Of a stretch of DNA of 64,000 nucleotides, positions 44,491-54,074 are shown in pieces; position 1 is the stretch's first letter, and each line of letters opens with the position of its first letter. Source of the DNA: Arcuatula senhousia (Eukaryota; Mollusca; Bivalvia; Mytilida; Mytilidae); contig OZ020303.1 in the NCBI GenBank assembly GCA_963971305.1, forward strand, positions 63,364,867 through 63,428,866, written 5' to 3'. The notes under the pieces are model-generated. The model saw only the letters and a program-made list of their open reading frames with translations. It had not been told where the DNA came from and searched no databases. The position numbers were made by a program, and so were the translations under genes.

Positions 44491-44831
44491 TGAAATAAGC
44501 AGAGGCACCAAAGGGGCATTCGAGTGTCAAAAGTCCGAAAAGGCAACGACAAAACCGGTAAACATGAACAAGAACAGCACAAGGAAACACAAAACATAAA
44601 AACAACCGAACAGAAATCAACAACGCGAACTCAAGTCGTAACAAGAGTGAACTCGGGTGCTCCGGAAGAGTAAGCGGTTCCTGCCTGCTATAGCACACCC
44701 GCCGCGCTGCCAATTTCCAATTCAGTGTGTCAAATCCGGTAAAGGAAGACAAAACAAAACCCTATGACAAACCGACATCTGCACTCATCTGAGAGATAGA
44801 AATCCCATATTTATCTATGAGTACATGGTGT

Positions 44832-46388
44832 CTACCGTAAAATTTCTTGAGTGAAGACAGCAACCGAGGAGCAACATAACCCTGTGTTAGCAATTTCTGT
44901 GCCAAGGAAATCGATGTAACTCCCACAAGCTCTGGAGTAACGAATCAATTGTGATACGTAAACTCCATAAGCTGGAGCGGACGGAATGTTGCTACACATG
45001 AAGGGAAAGTTGACGATTGGGAAGTTGAAGTCATCACGTTTGTCATAGAGCTTTGTTGATAGTTTTCCTTGAGAGTCTATTTCGAGATGTAGATCTAAAT
45101 ATGAAGCAGACTTCCTAGAATCCGTTGTGTCCTTTATCTCAAGTTCCGGGGGATATATGAGATGGAGAAAGTCACCAAATCGAGAATTGTTCAGTGAAAG
45201 GACATCATCAATATAACGGAACGTGAGGTTAAAAGAGAGAGCTAGTCTACGATCTTTTTTGTCTAGAAGAGATTGTAAGAAGTCTGCTTCATATGAATGA
45301 AGAAACAAATCAGCAAGCAAAGGTGCACAATTGGTGCCCATTGGAATCCCTATTGTTTGCTGAAAAACACGTCCACCAAACTGAACAAATATGTTGTCTA
45401 TAAGAAAGTTGAGCATGTCGATTATTTGATCTTCTGTAAATTTGTTCTTACTTTTAGACTCATTGATGGCGAAGTAAGTCTTATTATAACCGACTACCAG
45501 ATATTTGTACCTGCGTTTTCCATTCTTTTTGAAAAAGCTGCGTTTAATCAGCTGTGCCAATCGTGACTTGAGTTGTTCATGTGGAATAGAAGTGTAAAGT
45601 GTGGAGAAATCGAAAGTCTTGATGCTGTTGCAAGATGAAACTGATTTAGAGTTAAGAATCTCCATCAGTTCTTTCGAATTCTTCAGGATCCACATTTGAT
45701 CGACACCATTTCTAGAATAACAACAATCGTAATATTTCTGGAGGCCGGATTTTATTGCCGTCAGTATTGAGGTCAACAGGACTGAAAGAGGTTTAGTGGT
45801 ACATTTCGATGACCCTGCAATGAAGCGCTGTTTGTATGGATTTTTATGTAATTTAGGAATCCAATACAGGGATGGAATGTCATCATTGTCAGCACCAACA
45901 GAGAGCCCGAAGGAGGAAATGACAGATTTATGATTGTCAATAATTTCCTCCTTAGACAATGTTGTAGCTGTGTACGTGCTGCTATTGTTGGTACAACTAA
46001 CCCCTAATTCAACTGTCAAGCACTCAATATAGTGTTTCTTGCACACAAAAATGATGTTATTTGGTGCTTTGTCTGCAGGTACAACAACATATTTGTCGTG
46101 TAAGGTGGACAGTGTTTTTGCAACATCAGCGTTGTTAAATATGGATGTTGCTTTAGTGCTCATTGAGCTCTTCAAAGAATTAATTCGTTTCAAAATCAAT
46201 GACCTCACAGCTTTAACCCACTCTGACAAAACGTCCGTTTCTTTCTCCTGTTCTTTCTTGGCCCATTTTCTGGCATAGTCTTCAACTGAATCCATAATTG
46301 TTTTAAAATTATGGTTCCAGTTGATACGTCTAGGCTCACGGTATTTTGGTCCTTTACATTGTAGCCAAAACATCGCGAAGTAAATCAT
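44832..46388 (-). CDS. Naiad reverse transcriptase (copy 1, frame-broken at both ends)
   Basis: The RT frame spans about 500 residues: YVVVPADKAPNNIIFVCK (fingers), DDIPSLYWIPKLHKNPYK, motif A FDFSTLYTSIP, motif B QTIGIPMGTNCAPLLADLF, motif C FRYIDDVL and motif D SYLDLHLEI, then the C-terminal YGVYVSQLIRYSRACGSYID. The first 12 residues of the listed frame (to LQCK) come from the wrong frame upstream of the 7-bp insertion. After SYIDFLG a 17-bp deletion shifts the frame and replaces the natural end. Catalytic Asp residues are intact. The RT would copy its own RNA into the chromosome. Confidence 0.88.
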   Translation of the reverse strand: MIYFAMFWLQCKGPKYREPRRINWNHNFKTIMDSVEDYARKWAKKEQEKETDVLSEWVKAVRSLILKRINSLKSSMSTKATSIFNNADVAKTLSTLHDKYVVVPADKAPNNIIFVCKKHYIECLTVELGVSCTNNSSTYTATTLSKEEIIDNHKSVISSFGLSVGADNDDIPSLYWIPKLHKNPYKQRFIAGSSKCTTKPLSVLLTSILTAIKSGLQKYYDCCYSRNGVDQMWILKNSKELMEILNSKSVSSCNSIKTFDFSTLYTSIPHEQLKSRLAQLIKRSFFKKNGKRRYKYLVVGYNKTYFAINESKSKNKFTEDQIIDMLNFLIDNIFVQFGGRVFQQTIGIPMGTNCAPLLADLFLHSYEADFLQSLLDKKDRRLALSFNLTFRYIDDVLSLNNSRFGDFLHLIYPPELEIKDTTDSRKSASYLDLHLEIDSQGKLSTKLYDKRDDFNFPIVNFPFMCSNIPSAPAYGVYVSQLIRYSRACGSYIDFLGTEIANTGLCCSSVAVFTQEILR

Positions 46389-47532
46389 TTTCCACGATGT
46401 TTAGGTCACCAGTTATAACGTGGCCAGAGGGACTATAATTGAATGGGGACTTTTCACAAGAACAGTCTGGAGGTTTTGCTTTGAGGTCATTGATTTGGAA
46501 ATCCTGCAACACTTGTTTGTAGTTGAAAACCTTGGGTGCAATAGTGGAAGTATAGGTATAAGAGATGATTGGAATACTTTTATCTTTGAAATAAGGAGGA
46601 ATATGTGCCGTTACAGATTTATGATGTAGAATATTTCCTAAATTTATGGCATCTAAACCTTTGTTTAAAAAGGGTAGTGAGAGAAAAGAACGGTTGTCTT
46701 TGCTGTTTTCGTGTGGAACTCCAACAGGTTTGAATAAGCGGTTGTAACCGATATCAAGCACAATAGCGGTTAGTCGGTAAAGGTTTGAATTTGGGTCAGT
46801 GACTGTATTTTCAAGACATTCTTTATATAAGGTATTAAGTTTTGAAAGGGGTATAGAATACAACTTGGTGCGAATGTGATGAATCCCTAGTGGTTTTTGG
46901 ACATACGGTAGCAATCCGGTAATGGTAACATCGCAAAGCTTTGGTGCATTGTATTTACGATGACCACGACTGCGTTTCCGTCTTTCTGTTATTTCAAAGA
47001 GATTCATCACATTCACATCATTGCATCTAGGGCTAGACAAATTACCTATACTTCCAATATTATCGTTGCACCCATAAGGTAGTGCGGTCCCCAGTCGTCT
47101 AATCCAGAACTCTTCTCTCTCCCTACGAAAAGGTGTACTCAATGTGGGATTGTTTGTAGAATGGTAAATTTTTTCTAGAATGCGAACTTTAAGGGACAAA
47201 ATGGAATGGTCTGGTTGGTTAAAATGTTGGTAGACAAAAGGAAAACTGTCGTTGTTGACACCCGACCTGTGACCACACATACGAGCATTTAGTCTCCCTT
47301 TTGTCTCACCAACATAAATCAATCCACAAAGCGTGCATTCTATTCCATGAATTAGGTTGGAAGATGTGCAATTTAAATCATCCCAACTGTAAATGTTATA
47401 TGATCGATTGGTTAAATTGCTCTTAATTTGAGTGTCAGTGATCAAGATATTACAGGTTTTACAATTTTTAATTCCACATTTACTGACCATGCAATAGGAT
47501 TTAACATTTTCAAAATCTAAGACGTCTTCCAA
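46354..47532 (-). CDS. Naiad N-terminal GIY-YIG endonuclease and CxC linker (copy 1)
   Basis: The frame gives 392 residues as listed but stays open upstream to a TAG near 47757 without an ATG; the listed first codon is TTG. The true start is therefore missing or lies in the upstream copy. A Cys cluster (C14, C19, C24, C27) precedes the nuclease. In the nuclease, ECTLCGLIYVGET carries the GIY-YIG core with two zinc cysteines (C66, C69). H103 and H109 (YQHFNQPDH) complete the CCHH set of Penelope-like nucleases. RREREEFWIRRLGTALPYG supplies the catalytic Glu region. Near the C-end PPDCSCEKSPF is the CxC linker. The frame is cut off from RT by a 7-bp insertion. The nuclease would nick target DNA for target-primed reverse transcription. 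Confidence 0.88.
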   Translation of the reverse strand: MEDVLDFENVKSYCMVSKCGIKNCKTCNILITDTQIKSNLTNRSYNIYSWDDLNCTSSNLIHGIECTLCGLIYVGETKGRLNARMCGHRSGVNNDSFPFVYQHFNQPDHSILSLKVRILEKIYHSTNNPTLSTPFRREREEFWIRRLGTALPYGCNDNIGSIGNLSSPRCNDVNVMNLFEITERRKRSRGHRKYNAPKLCDVTITGLLPYVQKPLGIHHIRTKLYSIPLSKLNTLYKECLENTVTDPNSNLYRLTAIVLDIGYNRLFKPVGVPHENSKDNRSFLSLPFLNKGLDAINLGNILHHKSVTAHIPPYFKDKSIPIISYTYTSTIAPKVFNYKQVLQDFQINDLKAKPPDCSCEKSPFNYSPSGHVITGDLNIVENDLLRDVLATM

Positions 47533-47757
47533 AAGTACAGAGCATGGTTTGATGTTATTATTCGAATCTAAGTTTTTATATTGGAGTTCTGGATTTTCAG
47601 ACTGGGTATATGAAATCTTTGACGAAACTGGGGTATTTTGGACACCTATATTACGAAACGACGCCGTGTCCGTAGTGTCGTTAAGTCCAGGTCTTTTTAT
47701 ACTGGGCGAACCTGAGCCAGTATCCTTTTCTGGTTTCTCAAAATCATGCTAAATATA

Positions 47758-47829
47758 AATTAAGCTACTGGGCTGGTGATGTCCTCGGGGACAGATTGTC
47801 CACCAGCAGAGACATCGACCCAGTGAAAT
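47758..47829 (-). promoter_or_regulatory. Structured segment at the junction of the two Naiad copies
   Basis: On the minus strand, between the 3' end of copy 2 and the first codons of copy 1, the order is CTGGG, GATGTC, CTGGT, GGAC, GTCC, GACATC, ACCAG, CCCAG. Four of these pair with the other four. CTGGG/CCCAG, GATGTC/GACATC and GGAC/GTCC nest. CTGGT/ACCAG would cross GATGTC/GACATC as a pseudoknot. It is the 5' leader of copy 1. Confidence 0.6.
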
Positions 47830-49832
47830 GAAATAAGCAGAGGCACCAAAGGGGCATTCGAGTGTCAAAAGTCCGAAAAGGCAACGACAAAACCGGTAAA
47901 CATGAACAAGAACAGCACAAGGAAACACAAAACATAAAAACAACCGAACAGAAATCAACAACGCGAACTCAAGTCGTAACAAGAGTGAACTCGGGTGCTC
48001 CGGAAGAGTAAGCGGTTCCTGCCTGCTATAGCACACCCGCCGCGCTGCCAATTTCCAATTCAGTGTGTCAAATCCGGTAAAGGAAGACAAAACAAAACCC
48101 TATGACAAACCGACATCTGCACTCATCTGAGAGATAGAAATCCCATATTTATCTATGAGTACATGGTGTCTACCTTAAAATTTCTTGAGTGAAGACAGCA
48201 ACCGAGGAGCAACATAACCCTTTGTTAGCAATTTCTGTGTCAAACGTGACGCTCTGCCAAGGAAATCGATGTAACTCCCACAAGCTCTGGAGTAACGAAT
48301 CAATTGTGATACGTAAACTCCATAAGCTGGAGCGGACGGAATGTTGCTACACATGAAGGGAAAGTTGACGATTGGGAAGTTGAAGTCATCACGTTTGTCA
48401 TAGAGCTTTGTTGATAGTTTTCCTTGAGAGTCTATTTCGAGATGTAGATCTAAATATGAAGCAGACTTCCTAGAATCCGTTGTGTCCTTTATCTCAAGTT
48501 CCGGGGGATATATGAGATGGAGAAAGTCACCAAATCGAGAATTGTTCAGTGAAAGGACGTCATCAATATAACGGAACGTGAGGTTAAAAGAGAGAGCTAG
48601 TCTACGATCTTTTTTGTCTAGAAGAGATTGTAAGAAGTCTGCTTCATATGAATGAAGAAACAAATCAGCAAGCAAAGGTGCACAATTGGTGCCCATTGGA
48701 ATCCCTATTGTTTGCTGAAAAACACGTCCACCAAACTGAACAAATATGTTGTCTATAAGAAAGTTGAGCATGTCGATTATTTGATCTTCTGTAAATTTGT
48801 TCTTACTTTTAGACTCATTGATGGCGAAGTAAGTCTTATTATAACCGACTACCAGATATTTGTACCTGCGTTTTCCATTCTTTTTGAAAAAGCTGCGTTT
48901 AATCAGCTGTGCCAATCGTGACTTGAGTTGTTCATGTGGAATAGAAGTGTAAAGTGTGGAGAAATCGAAAGTCTTGATGCTGTTGCAAGATGAAACTGAT
49001 TTAGAGTTAAGAATCTCCATCAGTTCTTTCGAATTCTTCAGGATCCACATTTGATCGACACCATTTCTAGAATAACAACAATCGTAATATTTCTGGAGGC
49101 CGGATTTTATTGCCGTCAGTATTGAGGTCAACAGGACTGAAAGAGGTTTAGTGGTACATTTCGATGACCCTGCAATGAAGCGCTGTTTGTATGGATTTTT
49201 ATGTAATTTAGGAATCCAATACAGGGATGGAATGTCATCATTGTCAGCACCAACAGAGAGCCCGAAGGAGGAAATGACAGATTTATGATTGTCAATAATT
49301 TCCTCCTTAGACAATGTTGTAGCTGTGTACGTGCTGCTATTGTTGGTACAACTAACCCCTAATTCAACTGTCAAGCACTCAATATAGTGTTTCTTGCACA
49401 CAAAAATGATGTTATTTGGTGCTTTGTCTGCAGGTACAACAACATATTTGTCGTGTAAGGTGGACAGTGTTTTTGCAACATCAGCGTTGTTAAATATGGA
49501 TGTTGCTTTAGTGCTCATTGAGCTCTTCAAAGAATTAATTCGTTTCAAAATCAATGACCTCACAGCTTTAACCCACTCTGACAAAACGTCCGTTTCTTTC
49601 TCCTGTTCTTTCTTGGCCCATTTTCTGGCATAGTCTTCAACTGAATCCATAATTGTTTTAAAATTATGGTTCCAGCTGATACGTCTAGGCTCACGGTATT
49701 TTGGTCCTTTAGCCAAAACAACGCGAAGTAAATCATTTTCCACGATGTTTAGGTCACCAGTTATAACGTGGCCAGAGGGACTATAATTGAATGGGGACTT
49801 TTCACAAGAACAGTCTGGAGGTTTTGCTTTGA
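47830..49832 (-). mobile_element. Naiad copy 2, 5'-truncated, directly upstream of copy 1
   Basis: It is nearly identical to copy 1 from the CxC linker to the 3' end. It starts abruptly at about 49832, inside codons for LKAKPP. Order on the minus strand is truncated copy 2 and then copy 1, head to tail. That is the pseudo-LTR arrangement known for Penelope-like elements. Differences from copy 1 are a handful of substitutions plus the lesions described. Confidence 0.92.
48178..49832 (-). CDS. Naiad linker and reverse transcriptase (copy 2, open but C-terminally truncated)
   Basis: About 550 continuous codons, longer than copy 1 because the linker joins RT without the 7-bp insertion (LLRVVLAKGPKYREP). 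In the local frame numbering C15 and C17 form the CxC motif, motif A is at 296-306, motif B at 381-392, YIDD at 429-432 and motif D at 467-473. A G-to-T change turns the Tyr codon after LLSSLKKF into TAA, removing about 25 C-terminal residues that copy 1 and the copy at 40279 still encode. There is no start codon; the first codons at 49854-49833 are host DNA. Confidence 0.9.
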
Positions 49833-51154
49833 AATAAGACAAAGAAAAGTACAAGTTAAAGCCAATAAGGGATCATAGCTCTTGGGTAAATGATGCAAAA
49901 TCATCCATTCATGTGATTTCCTGAAAGCTAATCATGATATTTAGATTTCATAATTCATTTAAAAAAATCATCATATGAACTACAAAACAACACACGAATG
50001 TTGGAAATATAAGAAATCTGTGAAGATTGACCAATGCCGTCTTATAGACCTTTCTGGATCTACCAGTGGGATGGGAAGGTTTTTAAAAAAAAAAACATAT
50101 ATAATTTTATTTGCCAAGCGGGACAACGGGTTCATACCATAACAGAACAAAACCATTGATGTATGCATGTACTAAACATATTAAAAGTGATACTATTTCG
50201 TAGCACATTATCATTTCAAAATTTGAAACTTTTGCAAAAGGCAATGATGATTAAGGTGATGTACGCCGAGCAAAGCGAGGCAGAAAAAAATCAGGCTTTT
50301 ATCGTTTGAGTTCAAACATGTATTTTATAATTTTTTCTGAAATTTATGAATATTTATTTTTTTAGCTCCATTAGGAGCATTTCTATTTTTTTTCTCTAAA
50401 AATTGGAATTAATATTTTTTTTGAAAAAAATCCCAGGCCCCCCACCAAAAGAAAATGGTTCGTGCCTAATTGAGTTCAAGTTATTTAATTTGTTGTTACC
50501 CTTTCAATCGAATACAGGAAGCAAAAGAAAAAAAGAATACTACGCAAAAAAGAAATCAAAACAATGGGATCTGATGACACCAAATAATGTTTTTATGGAA
50601 AGTGATGTCATATATCCATTCTATAAGGCCAAAGTACTGTACACTTCACAAAATGCATTTCAGATATTTGATATTCAAACATTAATTTCAAATTGACAAA
50701 AAAAAACCACACACAACTTGTACGAAGTTACATACCGAAGAATAAGAAACACATATATGTTCAATAAGTTTTACTAAGTACCTAAGTACTAAGCATTCCT
50801 ATGTCGAAACTCTAAAAAGGCACAAACAAACAAACAAACAAACAGCGCATTGTAAAGGTACTGATACTATTTATCTTTAACATGGCACTGCAAGTTTGTA
50901 AATAGTAATATAAAAAGTTATCATTTTAAACTTTAGCGATAATTTTGAAAACTTTATCTGGAATTAACATTAAAATGATCAGCATCATCAACTTTACAAT
51001 CTGTAAAAATGTCATGCTAATAGCTGTATTTTTAACTGCTTGCAAAGTTTCTAGAATTTTTGGTTCCTTTGATTTTGCAAAGACATGCACAGGTTATATT
51101 TTCTACGAGCATATACAATTTCTGAATATGAAAAACGTGAAAACTTTAATTTTT
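49833..51154. other. AT-rich intergenic DNA
   Basis: An (ACAA)n microsatellite lies at about 50824-50843. GTACGCCGAGCAAAGCGAGGC near 50262 loosely recalls the GCCGAGCGCAGC repeat at 2645 and 4861. No gene was recognised. Confidence 0.45.
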
Positions 51155-51540
51155 CAATCGTCCCCTTTTTGTCTAGCAACATTCCATTTTTTAAAGTTAA
51201 TTGAAAATACGAGTGACAAATAATTCCTTATTCCAGAGCTTGTGGGAAATAAAAGTCTTGTGATTTTCTCGATGGAGTATTACATCCGACGAGCAAATTG
51301 CTACCATAAGTTTATGCTGTTTTCTGAGTGTTTTCGTCTTTCAAGAAATTTCACGGAAGACATCACGTGCTTGTAGACAAATCATAGACGGAATGAACAC
51401 ATATAATGGTTTGACATATAATATTTTATTTTGTCTTCCTTTAACGGATTTGACCCACAACTTATCGATCCTTGGTATCTTTACGGGTGTGATAAAGCAA
51501 GTAGGAACTGCGTACTCATCCGGGGACCTAAGTTAAGTCA
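51155..51540 (+). mobile_element. Naiad family-1 fragment (RT C-terminus and start of tail), decayed
   Basis: AGCAACATTCC, TATTCCAGAGCTTGTGGG, CAAGAAATTTCACGGAAGAC, ATCACGTGCTTGTAGACAAA and GGTGTGATAAAGCAAGTAGG align with the family-1 end, with several deletions and stops. Confidence 0.72.
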
Positions 51541-51547
51541 CGTTGGA

Positions 51548-52994
51548 CTGGGTAAGGACTATCCGATCTCTTGTACGAAAGCCGAATAGACAAACTTTGC
51601 AAATGTGTGAACCCCCGGCCTTCTTCTGTATTTAGAGATCGTGAAGCTCTCAATTGTCTCTCTTCCTTACATGACAGGTATGTTGTCACGCCAGCAGACA
51701 AGGCTTCCAATAATATAGTTTTTGTATGTAAAACACATTATTACAATTGTCTAAAAAAAGAACTAGGCATTGATGGTAATACTTCCGCTAGTGCTACATA
51801 CGAACGGACTACATTTAACAAAGATGAATTCATGGCAAACCATAGCTCTTCCAATGAAAGAGGAATATAAAGAGTTACCATATTTGTACTGGATACCTAA
51901 ACTTCACAAAAATTCGTACAAAGAAAGGTATATAGCTGGATCTTCATCTTGTTCAACTACAGAGCTGTCCGTTCATTAAACTAAAATCTTGTCTGCTGTC
52001 AAAGAGGGTCACCAAGCATACTGCGACACTATTTATAATCGTAGTGGAATTAACCATATATGGATTTTGAAGAACTCAAAGGATTTGTTAGATCATTTTG
52101 AATCTAGATCATTTCCTGAGGTTCACTCTTTGAAAACGTTCGATTTTGTAACTTTATACACTACCTTGTCACACGAAAAACTAAAATGTCCCCTGAAAAA
52201 AACTTCTCGAAAAAGCCTTTTCAAACTCTAGGAATTTGTTGTTTTGGGTTATAATTCTACATTCTTTTCCAAAACATCTTTTAAAGATAAAATTTGTTAC
52301 ACACTGGAACAAGTTTGCAGTATGCTTGATTTCCTCATTGACAACATATTTGTCACCTTCAGAGGAGAGATTTTTCAACAACAAATCGGCATTCAAATGG
52401 GCACAAACTGTGCTCCTCTCCTCGCCGATTTGTTTTTATACTCTTACGAGACTGAATTTCTTCAGGGAATCGTAAAGAACAAGAAGGTGAAAGAGGCAAG
52501 GTCATTTAATCTTACATTCAGATATATTGATGATGTTCTTCCTGTCAATAACACTTCATTTGGTAAATGGATTCCTTTAATATATCCTCCAGAATGAATT
52601 GGAGATTAAAGAGACCAACGAATTAAATTGCTTCACGTCTTTCTTGGATTTGCACCTCGAATTTGACCCAGGTGGTCATCTCAGTACAAAAATTTACGAT
52701 AAACGAGACGATTGTAATTTTCAAATTATTAATTTTCCTAATCTACAGAGCAATATACCTACTTCCCCTGCATACGGTGTTTATATTTCACAACTTATTC
52801 GATATGCCAGAGCTTGCACACATTTCACAGATTTTTTGATCAGACACCGATTTCTTCGTGACCGACTTTTGGAGCAGGGCTATAAGAAAATACGTCTCAT
52901 ACGATCCCTAAAAAAATTCTTTTTTCGTTATCAGCCACTAGTAGAAAAGTTCAAAATTGAGGTAAAAGATATGGTAGTTAATTGTTTTAATTAG
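51548..52994 (+). pseudogene. Naiad family-2 reverse transcriptase, frame-broken
   Basis: Five consecutive frame segments rebuild most of an RT related to but clearly distinct from family 1: WVRTIRSL (51548), SSLHDRYVVTPADKASNNI, LPYLYWIPKLHKNSYKERY, FDFVTLYTTLSHEKLK (motif A), QIGIQMGTNCAPLLADLFLY (motif B), FRYIDDVLP (motif C), TSFLDLHLEFD (motif D) and a C-terminus ending KDMVVNCFN at 52994. Frameshifts fall near 51850, 52225 and 52595, and a stop near 51980. The nuclease part is absent. Sequence differences from family 1 are spread along the whole protein, so this is an older separate lineage. Confidence 0.88.
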
Positions 52995-53290
52995 TGTTTG
53001 ACTGGTCTGCTGTACTGAAATGATCACCTCAATATCCCTATTGTGTCACACAACTATGTTGTGTTCTATGGTCATTACCGGATCCTAACATCGCAATGGA
53101 AGAGGGAGGGTTGGCGCCATAAAACCTGGTTTAACCCACCATTTCGTTTGAAATGCCTGTTGCAAGTCAGGACCATTGCGATCCATCCATTCTCCGGTAT
53201 GACTGATTCGTTTTTGTCATTTTCTCTGGACTATGAGTTTGATCATTCAAGTTTGGTAGTTTTGATATTACAAATTCAAATTACTTTAAT
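52995..53290 (+). mobile_element. Naiad family-2 3' tail (reference copy)
   Basis: It follows the RT stop directly. Key phrases are CTGTACTGAAATGATCACCT, GTTGTGTTCTATGGTCATTA, TCGCAATGGAAGAGGGAGGG, GCGCCATAAAACCTGG, GTCAGGACCATTGCGATCC and TTTGATCATTCAAGTTTGGT. Pieces with the same order recur at 14265, 14907, 26375, 32195, 35640 and 63180. Confidence 0.82.
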
Positions 53291-53293
53291 ATA

Positions 53294-53332
53294 GTAAAAT
53301 GTATTCAAAATTTCCTAAAGATCAAATGATAA
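53294..53332 (+). repeat. ~40-bp flanking duplication, left copy
   Basis: TAGTAAAATGTATTCAAAAT and CCTAAAGATCAAATGAT are matched with a few changes at 54032-54072 (GGTAAAATGTATTCAAAT, CTTAGCGATCAAATTAT). The pair brackets a Naiad tail and a miniature element. Confidence 0.6.
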
Positions 53333-53640
53333 TGCCTACTCTTTCGGAGCACATGAGTTCACTCTCATTTCGACGTGAGTTCAATATTGTTGTTATGTGT
53401 GTGTATATTTGTTTTTGTTGTTGTTGTGTGGTTTATTTCGTTGTGATGTGTTTCGTTGTGATGCGATTTTGTTGTTATGTGTGTGTTTTTTTTGTTTTGT
53501 TGTTGTTGTGTGGTTTGTTTCGTTGTGATGTGTTTTATGTCAACCGATTTTGTCTTTGTCTTTTCGATATAATGATATTTGATTACCCAATTGGTACACT
53601 TTTGCTTCTATCAAGGTAAAACTAAATCCAATTTAATTAA
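53333..53640 (+). mobile_element. Naiad family-1 variant 3' tail
   Basis: CTACTCTTTCGGAGCACATG, AGTTCACTCTCATTTCGAC, GTTGTTGTGTGGTTTGTTTC, TTTTGTCTTTGTCTTTTCG and GGTACACTTTTGCTTCT match the subfamily tail at 41130-41320. The GTTGTTGTTGTGTGG..GTTGTGATG block is internally duplicated. Confidence 0.78.
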
Positions 53641-53643
53641 ATA

Positions 53644-54031
53644 CAGTACACTCAGAGAGAATTGATTCTCATACCCTGATTTCGGAGAGAAAATTTTTAA
53701 TGACTCCAGGAAACTCCAAGAAAAGCCATAAAAATCTAGGAGGGTTATAGGAGTACTCCCTCCAAAGGGTCATAAATTACTCCAGGCTTCGAGTTTTTTA
53801 TTGCCATGAAAACCTTTTAAAGTAGCACCTATTTCCTGTCTTTCTTGTCAGGTGAAAATGATTATAATACACACGGTAATAAACAACTCCAAAATACTCC
53901 GAAAAAGGTAATAGATTTCTCCCAGGTGGGAGAAATTACTTGGAGAATTTTTAGAGTTGACTCTGTGAAACTCTGTGAATCACTGGACACTGAAATCAGA
54001 GTATGAGAATCAATCCTCTCTGAGTGTACTG
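53644..54031. mobile_element. TA-flanked miniature element with ~42-bp inverted ends
   Basis: CAGTACACTCAGAGAG begins a terminal repeat of about 42 bp whose complement closes the element at 54031 with only two or three mismatches. TA lies on both outer sides. The 388-bp interior carries several ACTCCA and GGAGTA phrases. It has no coding frame. TA targets suggest Tc1/mariner-type mobilisation. Confidence 0.9.
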
Positions 54032-54074
54032 TATGGTAAAATGTATTCAAATTTCTTAGCGATCAAATTATCAG

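Larger units (their letters stand above)
44491..47757 (-). mobile_element. Naiad Penelope-like retroelement, nearly full-length copy 1
   Basis: Read on the minus strand: a long frame with an N-terminal GIY-YIG nuclease, a CxC linker, reverse transcriptase, then a noncoding 3' region of about 340 bp that ends at AAATAAGC..TTTCA (complement near 44491). The permuted order (nuclease first) defines Naiads, in contrast to classical Penelope elements with a C-terminal nuclease. Two lesions break the frame: a 7-bp insertion at about 46359-46365 between nuclease linker and RT, and a 17-bp deletion near 44900 close to the RT end. Its 5' end abuts copy 2. Confidence 0.92.

Noticed and set aside
44483..44752. 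89-codon and (47749-48090) 113-codon frames on the minus strand
   Set aside because: They lie in the Naiad 3' region and recur in all tails. The order after the RT stop and the lack of codon conservation argue for noncoding.
44491..47757. Selenocysteine codons in the Naiad frame, as reported for some clam Naiads
   Set aside because: No in-frame TGA lies in the nuclease or RT frames before their lesions.
47758..47829. Hammerhead or HDV-like ribozyme at the copy junction
   Set aside because: There is no CTGATGA/GAAA core, and the helix order does not fit the HDV double pseudoknot. Kept only as an unclassified structured segment.
44491..49832. LTR retrotransposon or endogenous retrovirus
   Set aside because: There are no gag, protease, integrase or true LTRs. 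The RT motifs and GIY-YIG nuclease are Penelope-like.
51571..52994. Cellular telomerase reverse transcriptase
   Set aside because: Its motifs and C-terminal region follow the Naiad family-1 RT throughout, and it is frame-broken. The telomerase RNA-binding domain is absent.
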